Shown here: one piece after another, positions 56,535-64,000 of the stretch
Layout: each line of letters starts with the position of its first letter
Position numbering within the stretch: the stretch's first letter is position 1
From: Lota lota
Lineage: Eukaryota > Chordata > Actinopteri > Gadiformes > Lotidae
Reading direction: 5' to 3'
DNA: 64,000 nucleotides
NCBI GenBank assembly: GCA_026745465.1
Contig: JACYXH010000816.1
Coordinates: forward strand, 1,082,001 to 1,146,000
Notes under the pieces: model-generated
Database searches by the model: none
Seen by the model: the letters and a program-made list of their open reading frames with translations, nothing else
Told to the model about the DNA's origin: nothing
Translations under genes and position numbers: made by a program

Positions 56535-58892
56535 ACCAAGTCACAGGGTTCTGTCATTCACTCATAGGGCTTTTCCTACCATGCATACCAGCCATGCAGA
56601 TGAGACACGACTTATTCTGTACTTTTCACGGTCTGAAACCAGGTAGAAGCAGGAATCTCTGCGTGTCTGGCCAACATCTCTCAGTGGATGTCGTCACACC
56701 GTCTGTCCAATCTGGACAAACCCTCCAAGCACTTGGAATCTCAGGCGCTGCACTCTCCCTGTCCACATCCTACCTCACGGATCACATTTGCAGGGTAACC
56801 TGGAAAGAATCAGTGTCTGAACCTGGTAGTCTAACTACTGGGGTCCCTCAGGGTTCTGTCCTGGGTACAATCCTCTTCTCTCTGCACACCAAGTCACTGG
56901 GTTCTCTCATTCAGACATATTGCATTTCCTTCCAAAGCTATGCAGATGACTTGAACTGATGACAGAAATTATTCTGTCCTTTTCAAGGTCTGAGACCCAG
57001 GTAGCAACACAAATCTCTGCCAAAGGTCGTGGATGGGAGCTGCTCTTCCTTCCAGGGAAGACATCTCCTGTCCACGACCTCTCCATCAATATCGACAACT
57101 CTGTGGTGCCTGCTACTTGGACAGCAAGGAACCTGGGTGTGACTCTGGATGACCAGCTGCCTTTCACTGCCGACATCGCTAGAAACCTGCAGATTCAGGC
57201 TGTACAACATCAGGAGGATTCGTCCGTTCCTCACCCAGGAGGTCATGGTTGGTATCGGATCAGGGTTTTGCCATGTGCCATGTGTCCTCTGCAGCTAATC
57301 CAGAATGCAACTGCCAGGCTGGTCTTCAACCTACCCAAGGTCTCTTCCCACACTACACCACACCTCCCTCGCTGCTCTGGTTAACGGTGACTGCTCAAAT
57401 TGGATTAAAGTCACCGGTACTTGCATACCGTGGTGCGAAGTAGCTCTGGCCCATCCCACATCCAGGACTTGGTCAAACGATACACCCCCAGCCCGGCCAC
57501 TACGCTCTATGCCTGCCAAACAGCTTGCTTCTCCCTTACGACGATTGGAGTAAGGACTTTTACTTTGTCTTCTCCTGCCGCTCACCAAAACGCCATTGTT
57601 TGCTGTCCTGGCTCCACAATGGTGGAACAAGCTGCCCACTGACACCAGGATAGCTGAAACCCTACTAGTCCTGGCTCCACAGTGGTGGAACAAGCTGCCC
57701 ACTGACACCAGGACAGCTGAAACCCTACTAGTCCTGGCTCCACAATGGTGGAACAAGCTGCCCACTGACACCAGGACAGCTGAAACCCTACTAGTCCTGG
57801 CTCCACAGTGGTGGAACAAGCTGCCCACTGACACCAGGACAGCTGAAACCCTACTAGTCCTGGCTCCACAATGGTGGAACAAGCTGCCCACTGACACCAG
57901 GACAGCTGAAACCCTACTAGTCCTGGCTCCACAATGGTGGAACAAGCTGCCCACTGACACCAGGACAGCTGAAACCCTACTAGTCCTGGCTCCACAGTGG
58001 TGGAACAAGCTGCCCACTGACCTCAGGACAGCTGAAACCCTACTAGTCCTGGCACCACAGTGGTGGAACAAGCTGCCCACTGACCTCAAGACAGCTGAAA
58101 CCCTACTAGTCCTGGCTCCACAGTGGTGGAACAAGCTTCCCACTGACACCAGGACAGCTGAAACCCTACTAGTCCTGGCTCCACAGTGGTGGAACAAGCT
58201 GCCCACTGACCTCAGGACAGCTGAAACCCTACTAGTCCTAGCTCCACAGTGGTGGAACAAGCTGCCCACTGACATCAGGACAGCTCAAACCCTACTAGTC
58301 CTGGCTCCACAGTGGTGGAACAAGCTTCCCACTGACACCAGGACAGCTGAAACCCTACTAGTCCTGGCTCCACAGTGGTGGAACAAGCTGCCCACTGACC
58401 TCAGGACAGCTGAAACCCTACTAGTCCTAGCTCCACAGTGGTGGAACAAGCTGCCCACTGACCTCAGGACAGCTCAAACCCTACTAGTCCTGGCTCCACA
58501 GTGGTGGAACAAGCTCCCCACTGACATCAGGACAGCTCAAACCCTACTAGTCCTGGCTCCACAGTGGTGGAACAAGCTCCCCACTGACATCAGGACAGCT
58601 CAAACCCTACTAGTCCTGGCTCCACAGTGGTGGAACAAGCTCCCCACTGACATCAGGACAGCTCAAACCCTACCCATATTCGCAGTAAATTGAAAACTCA
58701 GATGTTCAGACTGCATCTTGGCCAATGAAAAATATAGCAAAAATGTACATCTAAAGCAGCAGTTTGCTTATTTGTTGAATGTTATTTACCCACATGATTG
58801 TTGCACTTTTTGGGTTGTACCTTCATTGCTGAATGCACTTATGTAAGTCGCTTTGGAGAAAAGCGTCAGCTATGTAACTGTAATGTTAAGTT
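56535..58892 (+). mobile_element. L2-clade LINE fossil (ORF2 reverse transcriptase 3' half and tail)
   Basis: The part 56735-56950 translates as the central reverse transcriptase of L2: LGISGAALSLSTSYLTDHIC, then LTTGVPQGSVLGTILFSLHT and the catalytic YADD near 56940. Next, 57040-57330 gives LFLPGKTSPVHDLSI, NLGVTLDDQLPFTADIA and LIQNATARLVFNLPK, all standard L2 ORF2 blocks, spread over more than one frame. The penultimate coding block (LAPQWWNKLPTD...) follows as a 17-fold tandem array, and the natural C-terminus continues after it in another frame as RSKLKTQMFRLHLG and a stop near 58731. The 3' tail tgtaagtcgctttggagaaa is at 58843-58862. A second copy of the YADD neighbourhood lies at 56535-56690, upstream of where it belongs. 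The 5' half, including endonuclease, is missing. Confidence 0.85.
57608..58680 (+). repeat. 63-bp coding minisatellite, 17 copies, inside the L2 fossil
   Basis: Seventeen head-to-tail units of 63 bp (21 codons) starting ctggctccacagtggtggaa, each translating as LAPQWWNKLPTD followed by a variable T/L/I, R/K, and TAET or TAQT, then LLV. The first and last units join smoothly to ordinary L2 ORF2 sequence (LFAV before, LPI after), so the array arose by tandem duplication of one piece of the element. Early units (1-6) are nearly identical; later ones vary. Units 9-11 and 12-14 share the same order of variants (cttcccactgacacc, then a unit followed by ctagctcc, then a caaaccc unit), implying a three-unit (189 bp) step duplication. 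The unit lacks stops in several frames, so the open frames of 314 and 365 residues follow from the period and do not show selection. Confidence 0.95.
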
Positions 58893-58894
58893 AA

Positions 58895-59490
58895 AACACT
58901 GTGTGTCGTGCAACAATGTGTTTTTCATTTCCGAATAATTAACCTGACTTAAATAACAAATGTATTTAATATTTTTACTTGATGATATGGTTTCAGCCGA
59001 AGGCAGACCACACTTTACGTGGTCTGTACAAACGCTGCGAGGAAAGGCATCTCTTTTGACAACAATCGGGGATGTAATTGATTAAAAGAATAAACATGAC
59101 ATTAGGGGTTAATCACTAGTTTTCATCGTTTGCCAATAAAAGACATGCAATCGCCCGCTGGAATCCGAGTGGTGAGCTGAATCAATGTGTTCACTATGCT
59201 ATGACCGTAGCCCACGGGTTAATCGCCATTCAATCAAACCCCCACCCGCCCTGACATTTTGGGTGCTCCGTTCATTTATTGTTCCTTATAGTTCCCTGTT
59301 AAACTGTAGGGGAAAGTTAATACGTTTTCCCAACCACCATCACCCCACCTCCTATCTCCCATCACCCCACCTTCTTACCCGGCACTTCGTGGCGAGGTAA
59401 TTACATGAGGATTAGACCTTTTTATTTTACTTTCTCTGCACTTCCCTCCCTAATGACTTCCAACAGAGAGCATGTGCTGCTGGTGGCGGT
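58895..59490. other. Unassigned DNA
   Basis: No gene or repeat recognised between the L2 tail and the next minisatellite. Confidence 0.4.
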
Positions 59491-59496
59491 GGTGCT

Positions 59497-59886
59497 ACTA
59501 GTGCACCCAACAGCACAAGCTACCGCTAGCACAGCCAACAGAAGAAGCTAATGCTAGCGCATTCCAACAGCAGATGCTACTGCTAGCACAGCCAACAGAA
59601 GAAGCTAATGCTAGCGCATTCCAACAGCAGATGCTACCGTTAGCACAGCCAACAGAAGAAGCTAATGCTAGTGCATTCCAACAGCAGATGCTACTGCTAG
59701 CACACTCAACTGCAGAAGCAACCGCTAGCACATCCAACACCAGAAGCTACTGCTAGCGCACCCAAAAGCCAACACTACTGCTTGAGCACCCAACAGCATA
59801 AGCTACTGCTATTGCACCCGATATCTGAAACAAATGCTAGCGCACCCAAGAGAATAAGCTAATGCTAGTGCATTCCAACAGCAGAG
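59497..59886. repeat. Minisatellite of about 28-29 bp units with 57-bp higher-order period
   Basis: Units alternate between a form like gctaccgctagcacagccaa and a form like gctaatgctagcgcattcca; a pair spans 57 bp. The first three pairs are nearly identical, then units become degenerate to about 59886. As 57 is 19 codons, the plus-strand frame 59574-59756 reads as a 19-residue repeat, MLLLAQPTEEANASAFQQQ. The minus strand is open too, so coding is doubtful. Confidence 0.9.
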
Positions 59887-59889
59887 GTG

Positions 59890-61000
59890 TAGCCGTGGTG
59901 TTTCCAGCACTCAAGATCGCTGAGCTGTGTTGGAAATTAAACACGCATGACATCTTGTTAGCAAAAGGAAATTAACGATGGCATTATTAGTATTGTTCTT
60001 TTTTAAGCTACAGCATCAGCTAGGATCACCCTTCCCCCATCCCCCTCCATGCACTCTTCTGATCCGCCGTGTTTTAAATAAATATTAAATCATGTTGGGT
60101 CATTAGATCCATTGGGCTGATCGATTTGAAACATAAAACTGCCGTTTAGAAACGCCCTTCAGAAAGACTCGTTCACATTTGGCTTCCAAACGAAATATAA
60201 ATTAGGTCAACGTTGGTTTGTTTTCCAAAGTTATCACGTGTATTTATTTTATAATAAAGAGCCGTATAATTATACAAAATATTCTAAAAGTTAAACAGTG
60301 CAGTTCTAACAACCTCTACTCACCGTCACTCTTCCAATGGAGCTTCCCTTTATGTTCAAACTCAACCACTTGGCATCGCTTGGCTATTTAGAAAGGGGTA
60401 TGGGCCGTGACACCACCATGCTGCCTCTGTGACAGAGCTTACATCAAGGACGTCTCACCATAGTTGGGTTAGAACAAACCATGGCTGGATGGCTTCTGAC
60501 AATTTCAAATCATTTTGAACAAAAGTAGTGTGAGAAAGTGAGAAGGGACAATTCCATTACAAATTTGGGGCTACATAACTGGCTACGATACCCTTTTTAC
60601 TCGCGCTCATTACAGTAATAAAGGCTTAGAGTGCTGAAGTGGGAAGTCTCTGTCGTTCACGTGCGATTCTATTCCACCCTCTCTCTTCATCCAAACAAAG
60701 TCCTCCCGTGTCAACGCAAGCTCTCTTTATCTTTAGTGATCACTCTTCTAACCTCTCTCATGTGGCTGTCTCCTTCTCCCCTACCACCTAACTATTGTGA
60801 CATCCCTCGTGTGGTGAGAATGATTGTTCTTCATGTAAAAGATGGTGCCTCCTTCTTAGGGGAACCTGCTCCTGTTACTGATGACAGACACGCCATCGCA
60901 CTCCAGACCGCCACTGGAGCCTTTGGTTGCTACAACATAACTCTGTGTCACTCTCAGCATAATAATTATACAATTCTGACGCATAAAGGTACAGACATAA
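59890..61000. other. Unassigned DNA with one 155-residue open frame
   Basis: A plus-strand frame at 60631-61098 is the longest here that is free of simple repeats. Its last third runs into the hairpin element at 61007-61090. I recognise no domain, signal peptide or family; chance is the default explanation. Confidence 0.3.
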
Positions 61001-61006
61001 ATGGGC

Positions 61007-61090
61007 CTGCTCCGTTTATGAACCAGGGCACAGGTAGTAGACTAGTGAAGCTATGTCTACTACACCTGTCCTGGTTCATAAAAGGAGCAG
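61007..61090. mobile_element. Hairpin element related to 32451-32656
   Basis: ctgctccgtttatgaaccag (61007 on) and its mirror ctggttcataaaaggagcag (61071-61090) form 36-bp inverted arms with a few mismatches and a 12-base spacer. The core ccctggttcataaaaggagcagat is shared, apart from one base, with the 32.5 kb hairpin, and the right flank (gtgttcgtcttacgacagtg, about 61112-61131) matches that element's gtgtttgtcctacgacgctg. The left outer arm is degraded. Confidence 0.7.
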
Positions 61091-61139
61091 ATCCATAGTT
61101 AGATCCACCAGTGTTCGTCTTACGACAGTGCCGCAGTGT

Positions 61140-64000
61140 AATGGGTCTGATAGAAGCAAGGCACAGAAGAGTCGGTGATAGAGAGTAAGATAAACGTCTT
61201 ACCAGGGGGAAAGGATTTTCAATCGCTTGCATTCTACTCACCCAGAACATACTAGAGCCAGACTGGCACCCATCATAGAGTTATGGATGACTAATCACCA
61301 CATCCCCTCATCACTCCTTTGAGAGAAATATGCCACTATCAAAAGAGTAACGATAAAAAGAATAACTTTCCCCATTACTCACTTGCTCATTACAACTCGG
61401 TCATATTTATTGCTGAATCGTTTCTGCTACATCTGCCATGTGTACTGCCGATAAGACTTATTTAAAATATGTATTTGTATACTTAACTGTGTAAAGTCAG
61501 CTGTGTTTTTCTTATTTTTTTCACTCTGACCATTTATTTTTAATTTACCCGTGTTTTTAATTTGTTTGGTAGATTCCTGTTACTTGACTGTAGATGACAG
61601 ATTGTGTTCACCTGTGTACAGCAGTCCTGACTGCATCAAGACATTTCAGTTTTTTTCCAGATAAAAACAAAACATCATACTGGCTTTTAGTTACATTGGT
61701 GTATGGTGGTGTACAGTCTCATGGACATGCAGCTGTTACATGAAGTGTGATAGTGAAATAACCACTACCCTACAGAAAGGTATCCCACAATGCTTGCTAT
61801 GGGTGCTTACCAAAAGTTGGGCAAGCATATGGGATTGTGCAACAGTGGCTTCAGGGTTGTTTTTTAAACAGCCTCAAGTTGGTCAGATAGTGGTCGCACA
61901 TAATTTCACTGACAAATGTATGGGTTTGTTATTCATATTAATTTATTTGTAAACTCTTTCCATCTTGCCAATGTCTCTTGCGTCTTTCAGAGGGGTTAGG
62001 TTGCCATGCATAACAGAGGACCTTGTGTGGGACAGTGGCACAAATTTGACAAAAGAAAAAACAGTTCCACAGAAGAAATAGCCTGCTAACACATAGACGC
62101 ATAATTGTTGTGCACAAACCCAGTCCTTGTTTGTGGCTTGCTGTTTCTTTGGAGAGGTCCATTATGGTCACCTGCGTACAGTAGACTTCCCTCAAGCATC
62201 TCTGTTTTATGCCAAAACTTCCAACCAGGGGTCCATGGAGTTCAGAGCATTAAAAACCTCCTCCACCCTTATTTCCAGCGAACATCCATGCTGAAATTAT
62301 CCAGATGAAATTAAGCATGAAACTTGTTTGAAATATGTCTAGATAGTAGGCTACACCCATAAATCATGCTTTTTATGTTTATGTAGCATACTATTTAGTG
62401 CAGCATCTGGCAATGTCTAAACAGAGATGAGGGACTATAATATTTCAGACAGATCCTGATGTAATAAAATGCTATTACTTCCAAGGTTATTACAGTTTTC
62501 ACCTTGCTTGTGCCCACCAATCATACCACAGTTTAATGAAACATATAACTTCCTTGGATAATTCGGGAATGGGTTTAAAAATATACATGCCGTGAATCTT
62601 AATTGTGACAGCCGTTCACTTGGCAAATAATGTATCACACATGAACTATTCAGATTTAAAGTAATCATCGCAATGGCCATTGGCCTTGTCACCCACCTTG
62701 CAAAAGACTAATGATGACAAAACCTTGGGCTTTCATTCACTAATGTTTTGGTTGCACGGAACTACAGAAAATGTCATTCTAGTCATTCTTTTAAATATTG
62801 AAAAGGAGGTCAAGGACATTAAACACATTGCATTTAGTCTATTTTTCAAGGAAAAGGACCACTCCATGACTGACGAAAAGGCAACAGTGAGCCAGCAGCC
62901 TTGTGCTAGTCCTTGGACGTGTAAAAACAAAAGAGAATATAAATATATATTTCTATTTGATTGCCTTTGTTTAACATTGGTACCCCTGTCACGCCACAGG
63001 AAAGAGTGATGCTGTGTGTCAAGCAGGCGCTGTGCCTGTTAGCTGTGAAGGGGCGACCCGGACGCTGAGGTGCACTTGCCCACCATTACCTTGTCAGGAG
63101 AACATGTTCCTGTTCGCTCTACTGTCAGTACAGTCACTGCTGAAATTAAAAGGAGGCTTGAGAGGCCTCTGGGAGATGGACATGGATGAAGAAAAATCCC
63201 ATCGAACGCGTTGGCCTGCTAGACTGTTTATCAGCGAGACTTGTTTCATTACATTTGAAGTTTTTATTTTTTTTGGAACATGAAACCGACAGCTGCAGCC
63301 AAACGCGAGTTATCTTGAAGAGAAACAGTGCCATGAAACTTGGATTGTGTGTGTATATACCTGCCCTAGATAAAGTGAATCCCTATACTTAAGGAGTAAC
63401 CAATCACTATAATCAAATCTTCACGGTGATTTGTTGTATTGCAGTTGTTTGTGATTGGCTGAACTACAAGGAAAAACCGAACCATTGGTACAGACACGGA
63501 GAAACGAGAAAGGGCAAAGTGTGCACCAAGCCTGGTCCAAAAAAGCATATTTCAAGATAACAGGTGCTTCACTGACTTTTGAGTGATTCAGATTGGAACT
63601 GGGATACTTTAGAAGCTAAGGGTGGAGGGAATTGATCAGACACAGCTGACGCTTAGCGCTTTTACCCTGAGGGCATGACTCAAAGTTACAGGCTGGCAAC
63701 ACCCGACGCTAAAGTGGTCCACTCGAAACACAGTTTCAATTTTATAATCTGTTTTATCTTTTTTCTTTAACTATAACCATGCACTCACATCAGCATTGTT
63801 GACATAAAGGACCAGACCACTGTGATTAGGAAAGAGAACAGGGGGGGCTAAATGTACATAACTTGTCTGCTGTTATTTTGCAATGTAGTCGTAATCTTGT
63901 CATACAATGTACATTCTGCTGTCTATGTTATACACATTGGTGTCCATTGATGGCTTGGTTTACAATTCACAGCAAATATGCAAATGCAAACACATTATGC
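61140..64000. other. Unassigned DNA to the window end
   Basis: No gene, RNA or repeat family can be supported. Frames at 62680-63009 and 63014-63283 are of chance length and match nothing I recognise. A short poly-G run lies at 63841-63847. Confidence 0.45.

Noticed and set aside
57331-58693. 314-residue minus-strand and 365-residue plus-strand frames as genes
   Set aside because: The 63-bp period is a multiple of three and lacks stops in several frames. The plus frame is a piece of L2 ORF2; the minus frame is its shadow.

Overview
This 64 kb window looks like non-coding DNA, intergenic or intronic, from a ray-finned (teleost) fish. The evidence is the set of fossil transposons it carries. 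They include L2-type LINE reverse transcriptase remnants with the typical fish tail (aagtcgctttggataaaagc), a second LINE tail of the L2/CR1/Rex1 group, a decayed Ty3/gypsy pol region with one candidate LTR, hAT-like termini, and small non-autonomous DNA transposons with clear target-site duplications. There is no sign of bacterial organisation and no rRNA or tRNA gene was recognised. No host protein-coding exon could be identified with confidence. Nearly all long open frames come from tandem repeats or purine/pyrimidine-biased DNA.

The other striking property is the density of short tandem repeats: about thirty (AC)n/(TG)n arrays, several AT and GA arrays, and many uninterrupted poly-C/poly-G runs of 20 to 26 bases. 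Such AC/TG density is known from gadiform fishes such as Atlantic cod. Assignment to that group is an inference only.

Layout. 0-9 kb: AT-rich DNA, two related hAT-like MITEs (1558-1789 and 7568-7838), a hAT terminus at 3690, a promoter-like CCAAT/GC-box/YY1 cluster at 5.84-6.13 kb and a CpG-dense palindromic block at 8.4-8.63 kb. 9-12.2 kb: a 20-bp minisatellite, a 32-40 bp TG minisatellite, purine tracts and a 1.2 kb TG array with a higher-order period of about 235 bp. 12.2-25 kb: mostly unique DNA with a LINE 3' end at 20.95-21.59 kb. 25-28.5 kb: a long TG array, a homogeneous 14 x 25 bp minisatellite and a 14-bp minisatellite. 32-38.5 kb: a 206-bp hairpin element, a hAT-like end and the Ty3/gypsy fossil. 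41.2-42.4 kb: a long mirrored inverted-repeat element with AC/TG tracts in both arms. 43-50.5 kb: AC arrays, a seven-copy AC minisatellite and poly-C runs. 51-56 kb: dispersed repeats, AT arrays and a 100-bp perfect-looking hairpin. 56.5-58.9 kb: an L2 LINE fossil in which one 63-bp (21-codon) segment near the ORF2 C-terminus is tandemly amplified 17 times. 59.5-59.9 kb: a minisatellite with a 57-bp (19-codon) period. 61 kb: a second hairpin element related to the one at 32.5 kb.

No genes work together here in a recognisable pathway. The most unusual structures are the in-frame 21-residue array inside the L2 remnant, the mirrored element at 41.2-42.4 kb, the hairpin family, and the two MITEs whose boundaries can be read directly from their duplicated target sites.
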